DNA of 64,000 nucleotides, taken from positions 19,777,613-19,841,612 of the forward strand of contig NC_087071.1 in assembly GCF_963678635.1 (NCBI RefSeq), in the 5' to 3' direction. Below the pieces are notes generated by a model that saw only the letters and a program-made list of their open reading frames with translations, made no database searches and was not told where the DNA came from. This DNA comes from Symsagittifera roscoffensis. Its lineage: Eukaryota > Xenacoelomorpha > Acoela > Convolutidae. The position numbers were made by a program, and so were the translations under genes. The stretch's first letter is position 1, and each line of letters starts with the position of its first letter. This document shows positions 34,060 through 44,989 of the stretch, one piece after another.

Positions 34060-34945
34060 AGTTCGAACTCACAAAATTTACCCTCTATTGGTTCTCTATC
34101 AGCGTCGATAAGATTATAAGTCGGTGGGTTCCTTGTTGGTATGTCAAATATTTCAAAAACTTCGTCAGTGAAGGATTGTCTATAATTTTTTTTGGAAAAG
34201 GGATGTCACTTTTTGCTATTCTCACAAAATCGCCAACGTAGAGCTTTGGTCGGCCAACTAGTTTCAATAAATGTTCCGCTCTCATAGAAATTAGACGTGG
34301 AACATCTTTTTTGTCACTTAATTGGAGGCTAATTTGATGACGCTGTTTGTTCTAGAATTTATTGTGTTGACAAAGTCTTGAAGCTTATCGATGTATGAGT
34401 AGATCCATTTGTCCTCCAAATACTTATAACTCAAACTTTTTATCGATTGAATGTTTCTCTCGGCGAAAACGTACTTTTTTCACTCTCTGTTGTGTATGTC
34501 GTGATGCCCTTTTACTCACATAAAGTTTTGAATGACCACTTGATTTCTGTGCTTTTTTTGTGGCTGTTTTGTTTTTATCATTTGTTTGAATGCTTCCGCA
34601 GTTGAGGTAGCATACTTTGATTTCAAGGGCTGTACACGTAGATAGCGGGACATGTAATCCACTGCAATAATAAGATATATAATGTTTTTGTTGTAATCTG
34701 CAAAATTATCAACATACGCTAGGTCAATTGACCATATTTCGTCTATGTCATAAACTACCACTTTGAGGCGTGGTGTTTAGCGACGAACGGTTTGATTCTT
34801 TGTATATGCAGGCTCTGTATGTAAAGAATGTTTCATTTTACTTCGTCAAATTTTGGATTCCTCCTTTAAATTCTGTACACTGCCAAACAATGCTGGACCT
34901 TTACTTGTAAATATAGTTTTCAATAGTTTTTCTTCAGATGGTGTA
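34060..34945 (-). pseudogene. Polinton integrase (retroviral-type, rve), broken
   Basis: Reading leftward: KLTPSEEKLLKTIFTSKGPA and the KKT/KVVVY linker, then the core start IDEIWSIDLAYVDNF (first catalytic Asp). SRYLRVQPLKSKYATSTAEA follows in one frame to 34516. The segment around the second catalytic Asp is missing: the frame passes from KTKQPQKK straight to unrelated residues. The part with the final Glu region (WIYSYIDKLQDFVNTINSR) follows in shifted frames, then the C-terminal chromo-like KLYVGDFVRIAKSDIP (34085-34285). It would insert element DNA into the genome. Loss of the second Asp block plus frameshifts means it is inactive. Confidence 0.75.
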
Positions 34946-34989
34946 AGCTTGCCATTTTTTTGTTTTCGTCTTCGTCTTCTCTGTCGTTA

Positions 34990-35651
34990 CAAAATCTGAA
35001 TCGTTACCGGGCGTTCCGTACAATCCAGAGTCTTAGAGTCTTCTTCTTCTGTGCCTTCTTCTCGTTTGATTTTTTGCGCTGACCGTTCTCTTTCCTTGTC
35101 TGCAACTGTCGATCTAGTTTTGCTTCTTTTAATGCTTTTTGAGCCAGAACTTGTCGATGGTTTTTTGGGATAAAGGTTGGCGCTAGCTGTTGGTGGGGAT
35201 ATTGTGGGACCTCGAATTCTTTGCTGTTGATGAGCTTGTTCCGTAGTCGTTGACTGAACCGCAACATTGGCATACTTGTTCATTACCAACCTTTCGTCAA
35301 GTTTCAGAGACCTTAAAATGTGTATGAAAGCAGGGTTGTACAGTTTTTAGTTTGTTGTTGTATATCATACAAAAAAATGATGCTTTAAGACCGGTTGGAA
35401 CTTAATCAACGTAAAGTTTTTCATTTTCTTTGTTTTTTGTGACTCAATCTGACTTTTTTGATAATTTTCGGAACTTTTTTTGCTCGCTTAAGTTTGTTTT
35501 CGTCCATGAAATTTTGTCCATGTACTTGTTTCCAGATCATTTCCCTCATCTTCAGCGAGAAGGAGAGCTTGTTCTTGTTGATTGTTGTCTGCCGTGGTAT
35601 TGATAACTGTTTCGGGGTTTGGTATAACTGGAGGATTAATTGTTGTTGCAT
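34990..35651 (-). pseudogene. Basic low-complexity ORF fragments (Polinton accessory)
   Basis: Two overlapping minus-strand frames (34987-35289) and a third (35421-35651) are Gln/Lys/Arg-rich. Pieces include FSQRLRNKLINSKEF, GSKSIKRSKTRST and KLKRAKKVPKIIKKVRL. They sit between the integrase and a small conserved ORF. Such basic proteins may serve as DNA-condensing core proteins in related viruses, but nothing here proves it. Frame changes between the pieces suggest decay. Confidence 0.35.
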
Positions 35652-35861
35652 TAAGGGGTCTTCATCGATTCAAGTATGATACGATTCAAGCTGTTTTTTA
35701 TGTTTGATTGAGTTGTCAAGCAAAATTTGCGCTGCATGGGGTTGTTCTCTAAATTAAGTATGCTTCGGAATCTAACAAACTCTTGTGCTGTCATTTCTAT
35801 GCTCTCAAATACTTGAAGCAAAAATAAATTAAATGTCTGATTAGATAAAATCCTTCTTTAC

Positions 35862-36101
35862 TCAATATAACAGCTGTTTTTTTTCGAGACTCGTTTTTGG
35901 ATTGATTAGAATCTTATATGTTTCTTCGAATTTATTAGGATTTGGAATACTAACAGGCACATTACCGTTGACTGCATTGAACAAGCATTCGCAAACGACT
36001 GATATAACTTGAGTATTAGACGATTTTCTAATAAAATTCCGTAGTTGACTTGGATTCAATTGTAGTATGTGCTGCAGAATAGATAATTTTTTCGCGTTCA
36101 T
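35862..36101 (-). CDS. Small Polinton-associated ORF
   Basis: 79 codons with the pattern ILQLNPSQLRNFIRK ... VVCECLFNAVNGNVPVS. The I/V-x-x-x-C-E-C-x-x-N-x-x-x-G-N-V-P motif recurs in short late-type ORFs next to ATPase genes of Polintons and adintovirus-like elements. No catalytic residues are visible and its function is unknown. It lies immediately after the ATPase in the same direction. Confidence 0.5.
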   Translation of the reverse strand: MNAKKLSILQHILQLNPSQLRNFIRKSSNTQVISVVCECLFNAVNGNVPVSIPNPNKFEETYKILINPKTSLEKKQLLY

Positions 36102-36124
36102 TTGTGAAGGGTTTCACTTCTGCC

Positions 36125-36720
36125 TTATCTAATGGTAAATAAAAAAATTGGCGGACCAGGTGGTACTATGTTTGAATCGTATCTGAGACAGTCTGATGTT
36201 CTGGGATCGAAATCTTTTAATAGATGACCAAAGCTGTCCTCTGTAGCCAGTTCATACGGTTGTCGTAAAAATTTAGGTAAATTAAGTTGCCTTCCGAGGT
36301 GATCAAGTTGCTGAATATCACGAGGTGATTTGAATAAAATGATCTGAGATGTGTTCAAATCAATAGTTCGTGACCATCGACTTTGTTGGAATAAATTATG
36401 TTTGACATAAATAACAATTAAGCCCTTGTGTCTTCCTGCTGTTGCTAGTTTAACGAATTCTTTGTCATTGTATATTTCTTCGCATGAGTCGTCCAACATT
36501 AACAGAATGTTTTCAATGTTTCTCAAACGATCAAATCTATCACTTTTTTATTTTCTGTTTGAATTCTGCGAGCGTTTAACTCGTCCCTAAAAATAGCTTG
36601 AATGTCTTTGTAAAAAATAACACTCTTCTAAATTTGGGATAAAAAAATCTCCCTTTCAATAATTTGAAAATTAATTCTGTTTTTCCTAATCCCGAAGGTC
36701 CTACAACTGCCATAAACAGT
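36125..36720 (-). pseudogene. Polinton packaging ATPase (FtsK/HerA type), frameshifted
   Basis: The Walker A motif GPSGLGKT is encoded at 36681-36704 (minus), preceded by the strand LFMAVV. Walker B is ILLMLDDSCEE at the start of the next open frame (36526-36125). Then AGRHKGLIVIYVKHNLFQQS and LNTSQIILFKSPRDIQQLDH follow, typical of the genome-packaging ATPases of Polintons and related viruses. The two parts are in different frames, with stops between them around 36540-36670. The enzyme would pump DNA into capsids. Confidence 0.8.
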
Positions 36721-37010
36721 CTTGTCGACGTATCAATAATTTATTCATACCCTTGGGTTTGGTAGCACGTACCCAACTAAACACGACAATATGGAAAACC
36801 AAACTGATGTTTCTTCACAGCTTAGTTGCTTCAAAGAAAGTTTATAGATACAAAAGCATAGTAAAACTAAAATTATATTCATTTGAGACATAAAAACTAC
36901 TTCTGATCAGAGGGAACAGTGGCATAAAAACAAAATTTCCAAGATAAAAACAGTAATTATAGTTGCATCAGGCTCATCATCTGCTATTTAAGACATTCAC
37001 GTTTTCAATT

Positions 37011-37046
<36 letters not shown>

Positions 37047-37194
37047 ATCTATCTATATCAACCGTTTCTGATTGAGGAAAAAAAATGTGTGGTTATGAAA
37101 TTTTTTATTTATTTTTCTGAACAGTAAAAAATACCGTATCGAGTAAAACCAGTGTAAACAATAGTAGTATCATTTTCATTATCATACATTTCTA

Positions 37195-37422
37195 CTACAT
37201 AATTGACTGGGACATTCTTTGTTTTACATGATAAAAGGTATTTTTCACTGAGTTTTTTTTTACTAATCTCTGAGCTTCTTCAGTTAAATCACTGCTGCTG
37301 AGGTCCGTTTGAACTCCGGGCTGACGTTTGCGTTGTAAGACTAGCTTGGGAAGATAAACTTCTCGTTTGCTGGCTAACATTTTGAATAGACCTGAATCGT
37401 TGAAAGTAAATGAAATGGTCAA
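37195..37422 (-). CDS. Unrecognised short ORF
   Basis: 75 codons beginning TISFTFNDSGLFKMLASKRE, with a basic middle (LVLQRKRQPGVQTDL) and a Lys-rich end. It lies upstream of the ATPase in the same direction. A (TC)n tract is at 37013-37042. I see no known motif. Confidence 0.3.
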   Translation of the reverse strand: MTISFTFNDSGLFKMLASKREVYLPKLVLQRKRQPGVQTDLSSSDLTEEAQRLVKKNSVKNTFYHVKQRMSQSIM

Positions 37423-37499
37423 TCACCAGAAAAAAAACCGTCTCACAGTAGTTAATTCTTCTTCAGATAAAAGTGATTTATTCTTTTCGCTGAACCGCT

Positions 37500-38293
37500 T
37501 GACCTCGGCAATTGATTCGATTTATTCTTGTTAATGGTATTTTGATGTCACTCTCTGGATTCATCCAAGCACATAACACTTAACACTGAATTTGGAGATA
37601 GGTAAGTCTCCAACTTCGCTAAACTCTCGCTGTTGCTCATCCTTCAGCCAATCAAAAAACGCCTTGCTTTTATTCGGGGAGCAGTGATTCCTGGATTGGT
37701 TATGATGTGAATGTCAATTGCAAGCTGGATAATTTTTGAAGTGTAAATTTTCAATTCTCGGGCAACCCAATTAATCAAGGTTCACAACTTTTCGATCCAA
37801 ATACTTTGCCAGAAGATCAACTTTTTCTTTTCCTTTAGCGTAAAACATGGCGTTAGGGTTTCTCAAAACAAAATTTTGAATAATCTGATTGAGGTTTAAA
37901 TATAAATAATCACCGCTTTCCCAGTGAATTCCGTGTAAGTTATTTGTCAAGCAGTTGTACGCTTTTTTTCAGATTTAGGAACTGATATGAAACTGGCTAG
38001 AGGTAGAAAAATAAGAAAATCGCTGTAACCAGAAGTTGCAATGGCTAGTCCTTCAACTATAAAATTACTTTTCCGACAAGGGAACCCTTCCACGTCTAGC
38101 ACGACTAATTTTTCCTACAACATTCTAACAATTGATAGAGAACAAAAAAAACTTGTCAGTTTAACAAAAAAAAACAGAACGTAATATCACTCAAGTGACC
38201 AATCAGGCTGTTGCTACGTTTCCAGGGTAGCATATAACAGTAGGTGGGACCTGTGTTATAAACTTCGTGGACAAATCCGTCAGCATCCTGCAT
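37500..38293 (-). pseudogene. Unnamed 'VLDVEGF' family protein, possibly RNase H-fold, broken
   Basis: From ATG 38293 a frame with VHEVYNTGPTYCYMLPWKR leads (after a shift) to LVVLDVEGFPCRKSNFIVEG near 38090. Then come NNLHGIHWESGDYLY (about 37930), MFYAKGKEKVDLLAKYLDRK (about 37840) and NKSKAFFDWLKDEQQREFSE near 37650. This order (V-x-D-x-E-G-F, then H-G-x-x-W-x-S-G-D, then Y-x-K-G-x-E-K) is one I associate with uncharacterised proteins common in mobile-element-rich invertebrate genomes. The acidic first motif suggests an exonuclease-like fold, but that is inference. At least three stops or shifts are present. Sequence just upstream (RDDIGFLISDSSDLVVLIDA) is found in four places in this window. 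Confidence 0.45.
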
Positions 38294-38306
38294 AATTATA
38301 ATCTAT

Positions 38307-38990
38307 TATTTTATCTTTTTACTGAGTGTGGGCTAGCTTATAATTAGCATCAATGAGCACCACGAGATCGGAAGAATCACTGATTAAAAATCCAATGTCG
38401 TCTCGCTGCACGACTGGATGCCCTTTTTGCACCAAATTAATTTTATCGGTTGTATTTAAAATAGTTTTTACTTTTTTTGAAAATAGTGGGGTGTCCTCAT
38501 AATAGTGGGGGGATCTCAAAATAGTGGGGGGGGGGGGGGGGATGAGGAGACCTTTTGAGTCAGCAGGGGTCCAATCCCTGAGACGAAATGAAGCGATGAC
38601 GTTTGTTGAATGATAATGGATTATAATCCATCATATTGGATTATGATTCAAAAAAAATTGAGAAAAAAAACTTTCATAAAATAATCGATTATAATCGATT
38701 ATAATCGATTATAATGATTTTTTTTGTTTCTAAAAATAGTTATTTTATAATCCCATTTTTATCGATTATAATCAATTCTTTTTAAAATTTATAGAGACTG
38801 ACAAAAAAAATCCATTATAATCTATTGTTTTATCTTTTTACTGTGTGGGCTAGCTTTTAATTAGTATCAATGAACACCACGAGATCGGAAAAATCACTGG
38901 TTTAAAATCCAATGTCGTCTCGCTGCACGACTGGATGCCCTTTTTGCACCAAATTGATTTTTTCGGTTGTATATAAAATAGTCTTTACCT
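38307..38990. repeat. ~165-bp direct duplication flanking a 340-bp insert
   Basis: 38307-38475 and 38819-38990 are near-identical (CACCACGAGATCGGAA ... CGTCTCGCTGCACGACTGG). They flank an insert (38476-38818) made of TAGTGGGG units, a 16-base G-run and TAATCGATTA words. Both copies on the minus strand encode the RDDIGFLISDSSDLV segment, the second with stops. Related copies lie at 47400-47530 and 48720-48850. Confidence 0.8.
38476..38818. repeat. TAGTGGGG / TAATCGATTA composite repeat insert
   Basis: Begins with AAAATAGTGGGG units, a long G-run (38526-38541) and the GAGACCTTTTGAGTC word. It then has ATAATGGATTATAATCC and four head-to-tail ATAATCGATT words (38680-38715). Its middle part (38540-38690) is a direct repeat of 23105-23270. 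Confidence 0.75.
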
Positions 38991-41070
38991 TACAAAAGAA
39001 ATAGGAGTTTTCATAGTTTTAAATTGTTCTCGAAAATTACTACTGTTTTAGCGTTATATATCGTCAAGAAACTTTGCTTCGATTTTGTAGAAGTATGTTT
39101 CCGGTATTGCCACCTGAAACAAAATAGAGATAGAGATCAATTATGTACTGGAAAAATCTTTTTTTTCTGTTCCGACCATTTGACCCATTGTGAAGGAATT
39201 CTGCATTCGCATATTTTCTAGATTTTTTTTCTTTTTTTTTTCTTTTTGTTTTTCTTAAAATTTTTTACAATTTTTTTTCCGTTTTTCTAGTCATTTTTCT
39301 GCAGAAACTATTGACCGATTGGCCCGTTTGACTATGACATTTTCGAATATGCCGAATTTCTAGTTTTTTGTTCAGATCTCACAATCACATCACAAGGAAG
39401 AAACGACACTAAATTGAAAAAAGTTTCAGCGTTATACTACAGTTTTCAGCAAAAAAAGGTCACTGCCGAAAATTAATTTACTGTCTTATACATGAACTAC
39501 CTGACTCAACCATTTTCGACCCTCTACTAAATTGGATATCAGAGGTCCATTGAGATGGGATCTTGTGTTGCAGGTAACCCAGATGTCAGAGCTCCTACAA
39601 GTAAATGAACAATAAATCTGATTGGAACACGTCAATTGCTTAAATTTGAACTCGTTCAGGCGGTCAAAATTGTGGTTTCATGTTTACACCGCAAGTGCTA
39701 AAGTGTAGTATCTTTAGACCATGTTGACCGGATTTTTTTTTCAGACCATTTGGTATTACAGACCGCGAGAATCGAAAATTAGTTTTCACACAGCGTTGGA
39801 CATGACATGTTCAAACTGTTAAACTTTCGTTAATGAATTCTAATTATTATGCAGAGTTTTATTTTTAACTATCAATTATGCAACAAATTTGGCAGGCACG
39901 AGCCAAAGAAGCTGCAAGATTTTGTTTTCAACTAGCTAATGAAGGAATTGTTTCTTCAAATTTTTCGTTTTCTTTTGCAACTACTTAAAGGAACTTTGAC
40001 TTAATGGAGCTAGCTGGATTATTGATTGAAAAATTTGGTTTTAGGGGAATAAAACATCCAGTATATAATAATTCAATTCGGAGGAGTTCTTCCTGTGGAA
40101 AGACCCTCGCAAAACAACACAAGGAATTTGAGTTTGTGGTCTCACTATGGTTTATTGGGAAGCTGGTGAACTTGAATTGCTCTTTATGCTACGGAAAAAA
40201 AAAAGACAAACATGCGAGATGAAGAGTTACTCGGCCCGGCGTCACATATGGTGCTTTTATCTGAGGTTACAGAAAGTTTCGACGATACAGAAACTAATTG
40301 ATCTTGGACGCTTGTACCAGAAAATTGAACAAAATTGAAACACAACAAAACTGCTTTCGAATATCCTATGCAGAGATAGTTGCGGTCGTTTTTGCAAATT
40401 AATAGCTAAATCAGTTGTTGCATGTGGATCACCTCAAAGTTTCATGATAAGTTTTTGGCATTTTTGACTTCAGACCAAGTAACTTTTTGAGTTATTTTAT
40501 CTGTTAATTTTCCGTGGTATGAAAAATAATTCAAATCAAAAAAATCAGTTTCCCAAAAAAGAAGTTCAGCCAGAAATTCAATTTTTTGTGCTATTTGTGC
40601 GGATGTTTTCAAAGCAAGAGCACTTCTGAAAGTAGTAATGGTTCCATCAAAACATTATATGCCATCAAAACAAACTTTCTCAAATCAAAACGGCTAGTTC
40701 TTTCCGAAAATTTTCATGTAGTAAGTGTTAAAATGCTATTCTGATTTTTTTAGTTGCAGAGATAGTGACACAAAATTGCTGATTAACTTCGTTCATTTGC
40801 TGGTTAAAAACAAGTTTTGCAAGCTCTATGTCCCGTAACTGCACAAAAAGTTGATTGACTTATTACTCAGATCTTGAAGCCTCATTTGATTCTGTATGCT
40901 TTTTCCAGAGCAGAATTTACCACTACATCGATACGTAGTGTGTAAGTTTGCTCAGGTTTTTGAAGATAAGAAATCTACTGTTTACCTATTGTTTTTTGTA
41001 AAAAAACTTCTGAATTTTACTTTCATTTGCATAAAAAAATTGTTGCAAAATTCTTAAAGTACAGCGAATC
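38849..41070 (+). repeat. Segmental duplication, copy A, right part
   Basis: Continues the copy-A segment after the insertion. 38849-39430 matches 47405-47905 and 39430-41070 matches 56770-58275, in the same order and direction. No credible gene: the ORFs at 40004-40338 are not conserved between the two copies (the copy-B counterpart is shortened and out of frame). Confidence 0.85.
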
Positions 41071-41479
41071 TTTTGCGCGATCATAAATTTTACAAAATTT
41101 CAGATTCAGATTTCACAAAATACACAGTTTCGTCTTGTAGTTTTTTTGAAATTATTAAACTGACAAAAATGTAGGCTCATTAGAAACTAATAAGAACTTG
41201 ATCAATTTTTCTTCTATTGGAAAAACAAAACAAACATCAAAAATATTTGAATTTTTTTTTCTGAGCTTGGGAAAATTTTAATCACTGCAAAACAGAACAC
41301 ATAAGATTCATGGGGAGCACTGTCTGCACAATTTTCAACGATTAAAACTGTCAATTTTGAAAAAATAATAATAATTTTTTTGAGATCAACTCGAAAAAGT
41401 TCTGGATTCTCGTTCTAGAATCAATTTTTTTGATCTTACACCTAGTTTCTGTTATTTTTTTTTGGTGTTTTTCGACAGA

Positions 41480-41630
41480 AATTTTGGGATGGTTATCTTG
41501 CAAGATTCTTGCAATATAGCCTCCCTCTTCCAAGATTCTTGCAAGATAACCTCCATCTTGTAAGATCTTGCAAGATAACCCTGTTTTGCAAGAATCTTGC
41601 AAGATCTTGTAAGATAACCTCCCTTGATCG
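41480..41630. repeat. Palindromic ATCTTGCAAGAT minisatellite
   Basis: Repeats of CAAGATTCTTGCAAGATA(A)CCTCC in which the word ATCTTGCAAGAT is self-complementary. Five to six units. It lies outside the duplicated segment, just left of the SET-transposase region. Confidence 0.7.
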
Positions 41631-41855
41631 ACTAGGGCAGTGTTTATTGTGATAACTAAACAAAACAATTATCTTTTTGCAGATGCTCTTTGTGTTTTTA
41701 CACTTGTGTCAAGCCGATGGGTGTTTTCTTTCTCAGAACTTGAAGAGCTCTCAAAGAGAGGCAGTTTCGTTTGGTGAGCTCTGGAATAAGGTTCATTTCG
41801 AAAATGAAGTTCAAAGAAACGTGAAGATGAAAAACTTTACAAGAATATAGAAGAT

Positions 41856-44480
41856 ATGTACAGCGCGGCATTCGAAAAAGGTTTAGCAATAGAACTTGAT
41901 CAGTTCGGCGGATTCAAATTGACGAATCGCGGCGCCATTACTTTCAAAGCAGGAGAAACAGATGTCACTCTTGGCCTGCTTTGCAAACTACCCACCGATA
42001 AACTAAGCGAGAACTTCTCGGTCATGGAGAAAGATCAAGCTATGTTAGGGGTTGCAAGGTTTGCTAATCATTGCTGCGCCCCCACCTGTGATTTTAATGA
42101 AAGGTGGTTACAGAGGACAAACAACTATCATGCTGAGAGCTCTGTGTAAAATCAAGTCGGGCGAGGAGTTTTTGGTTTATTACAATGAACATGCATTTGG
42201 AGAGGGTAATGAACATTGTTTATGTGGACAACCGATTTATGATGGCTCAAAGGCCAGATCGTCTAGTTCACCAGAAACAAGCTTTCCAATTTCAACTGAT
42301 AATTTTCGGCAAATGCAAAAACCGGAGAAACGACTACCTTGTCATTACAAAACTCGCTCTCGTGTAAAATACGCAAAGGTATCTGACAACACTGAAAGAT
42401 TGTTCAATTTCTATGGAATCTGTACTTCACGTTACTCAGATTCAGATACAGTTTTAATCCCTGATTATCAGTCACAGGAAATCTTTGAGTTCCCAGTACA
42501 GCAAGTTGATAATGCAGATGAAATCCTTTTATCAGACAATCATATGGAAGAGTCCTCTCACTCCAGAGATGTGCCCGAAAATAATGAATTATATCAAACA
42601 GCAGTTCCTGTACCTGAAACTGAATTCAGCGTACAAATAGCAGATAAGCTCGGCGATGCTCTTGTAAAAAAAATGCTAAAAATTTGTCCGCCAGCAATCT
42701 TGCCCTATGATGAAACGTGCTCACCCTGGTGAATGAAAGAAAAAATCGGAAAGAAACAAAAACAACTAAAAGTCATAGCCAAGAGCATGCCGACGGCTAC
42801 ATAATATGTACCAGTTTTAAAGATCTGCTCAAAGACATAGTGGCTGATAATTTGGAATCAATAATCAGATATTCTTGAACTATATAGTTTGAAAGAGACA
42901 ATCCCAGCTTCGAATCAGCGCGAAAAAGACAGCGAAGTGGTGAGAATTATCGTGAATAGTGACGGAGCGAAGTTCGACGACACACTTGCGGAATCTGTAT
43001 GGCCAGTGTGGCTAGCAATTGCCGACTCACCTCCAAATCTCCGCTCAAAAAACCATGACATCGTCCTGACTTTTGTTTTTACGGACGTGGCAAATCTGAT
43101 TTTGATGAAGAGGTAAAACTGTTACAGTGCGCTCTCAGTCAATTTTTCTAGAGGCAGATTTGACACCAAAGTGCGCTATTCTGAACATGAAAAAGTACAA
43201 CGGTTTTTACGGTTGTCATCTATGTGAAATGCGTGGCACGCATACCAATGGCGGGCACAGATACCTGCATACCAATCCAATTATTTTGAGCTCGAACAAA
43301 ACATACTTAAGTTGTTTAGAAGTCGCCCTAAACAGAGCAAGAAGGCAGGAAGTGAGAAAAAAAATAAGAAATTTGGAAGAACTCGATGATGAGAAGCACA
43401 ATGAAGGTGTCCTGGGTACATGTCAAATTTTTTCTGTGATCCCGAATATGCACCTCACCTGCCCTATAAACACAATGCACTAGCTGAAAGGCGTTGCTTC
43501 TCACCTGGTTTGCTTTTTCTTCACTCGGTTGAACGAAAGCTCGAAGCTGGAGATAAATGCTGCTCTTATATCCTTGAAAACTTCTCGTGAATTCAAAAGA
43601 GCTGTCCGGTCATTTGAAAATCGTCCGCTGTTTAAAGCAAATGAGTGGAAAATGATTCTGCTTTATTTGCTCTCAGTGATGTTACCATCCCTACTCGAGG
43701 GCAAAATCAACTATTCTGACACTGAAAACTTAAGGAAACTCGTTTTTTCTGTGCGATGCTTTTACCAAATTAGAGGTACAGTAAAGTTTGTGATGCGCTT
43801 ATTAGAGAGTTTTGTCGGAGTGTGGAGAAGCATCAAAACGACTAAAATGATCATATAAATTACCATCTCCTCCATTACATTGCATGGTAGACTGAGCTGT
43901 TCGAGCCAACTTTTACTACTTCAGTCTCTATGTTCGAGAACGTGAACCACTCCCTGCTCTCGGCATTCACGGCACTATCAGCCACTGCAGTGTTCTTGTG
44001 ACTCGTTACATAAGAAGCAAAATGTTTCACAAACAATGGACGATGCTCTCAGCCGAAACCTTAAGCGTACAACAGGAAAAAAAGATCCTTCAATGCTGTT
44101 TTCGCTTTCAACGAAACGCTGGATGTGAAAAAATTCCAGAAGGAACACCCTGACAATCGCATTTATTGCGAGATATTTCCAAAATTTACTTAACTCTATC
44201 AGACTATAGTCGATGTTCTGGAGCCGATAGTTTTGTGATTTTCGTTTTTAATGAAAACCACATTCTTGGTGAATTTCTGTTTTTTTTTTTCATTCGCCCG
44301 AACGCTGCTGTTTCATAGAAATCTTCAGAAAAGTTGAAACACGGAAGCTTGTCAGTTGTGAATTAAACGACTCTGATGTTCTGCCTTTTGAAAAAGCAAA
44401 CGAAAAAACTGCAGTGCCTTTACACCATATTTTTTCGAAACTCTTACCTGTTCAATGGAAAAATAGACAAAAATTAGTTT
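41856..44480 (+). pseudogene. SET-domain region joined to CACTA-like transposase, copy B, broken
   Basis: From ATG 41856 the frame reads LGVARFANHCCAPTCDF (the N-H-x-C-x-P-x-C signature of SET domains). A one-base shift near 42100 leads into MLRALCKIKSGEEFLVYYNE and NEHCLCGQ, the GEE...YY and post-SET Cys cluster, most like SUV4-20-type or other short SET domains. A ~150-residue linker runs to CGA-to-TGA at 42730-42732 (copy A still has CGA). Beyond it, in broken frames, come the transposase parts: AKFDDTLAESVWPVWLAIAD, NMKKYNGFYGCHLC, MILLYLLSVMLPSLLEG and later helices to about 44480. The pattern suggests one ancestral protein with a SET head and a transposase body. Alternatively, two adjacent genes were joined by decay. 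Confidence 0.55.
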
Positions 44481-44579
44481 CATTGTTGAAGCATTTTGGT
44501 TCATGAGTATTACCCTACATTCCAATGTACAGGCGACTATAAGTCTCCGGTCCCCATGCGGATCGACTCAGATTTCGCA

Positions 44580-44890
44580 GAAATATGTTCAAACTTATGT
44601 TCCGACTTTGACGACTTATCTTCAGACTTAGGTTCAGACTTTGCAGACTAAGTTCAGACTTTACAAAACTATTTTCAGACTTTGCAAACTTATGTTCTGA
44701 CTTTGAAGACTTATGTTTAGACTTTGCAGGCTTTGACCTGCGTGGCGACTAAGAAATTTCGGTCCCCACGCAGCTCGAACCAGAGTTTGTAGACTTTATG
44801 TTCAGACTTAGCAGACTTATGTTCAGACTTTGCGGACTTATGTTCAGACTTTACAGACTTATGTTTAGACTTTGTAGACTTTGACCTGCG
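44580..44890 (+). repeat. 21-bp minisatellite, copy B
   Basis: Counterpart of 19455-19800 with core CAGACTTTGCAGACTTATG and the same CGTGGCGACTA-containing spacers. Unit number and point changes differ from copy A. Confidence 0.85.
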
Positions 44891-44989
44891 TGGCGACTAT
44901 GAATTTTCAGTCCCCATGCGGATCGATTCAGACTTATTAAGTCTGAACATTAAGCCACGACCTCGACCCGGGTGGTCATCTGTTGTTCA

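Larger units (their letters stand above)
23270..38475 (-). mobile_element. Degenerate Polinton/Maverick element
   Basis: Over ~15 kb the window carries the diagnostic Polinton set, mostly on the minus strand. These are protein-primed DNA polymerase B, retroviral-type integrase, adenain-like protease, capsid-family protein and HerA/FtsK-type packaging ATPase, plus two plus-strand ORFs between polymerase and protease. The size fits the usual 15-20 kb. Nearly every gene has stops or frameshifts. I could not find terminal inverted repeats or a 6-bp target-site duplication. Edges are set by the flanking repeats, which are direct, not inverted. It sits inside copy A of the segmental duplication and is absent from copy B, so it arrived after, or was lost from, one copy. 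Confidence 0.8.

Noticed and set aside
40004-40338. Two overlapping plus-strand ORFs of 72 and 63 codons
   Set aside because: The paralogous copy at 57300-57520 does not keep the frames; no recognisable motif.
41480-41630. Regularly spaced palindromic repeats suggestive of CRISPR
   Set aside because: Units are contiguous without unique spacers and the context is eukaryotic; it is a minisatellite.
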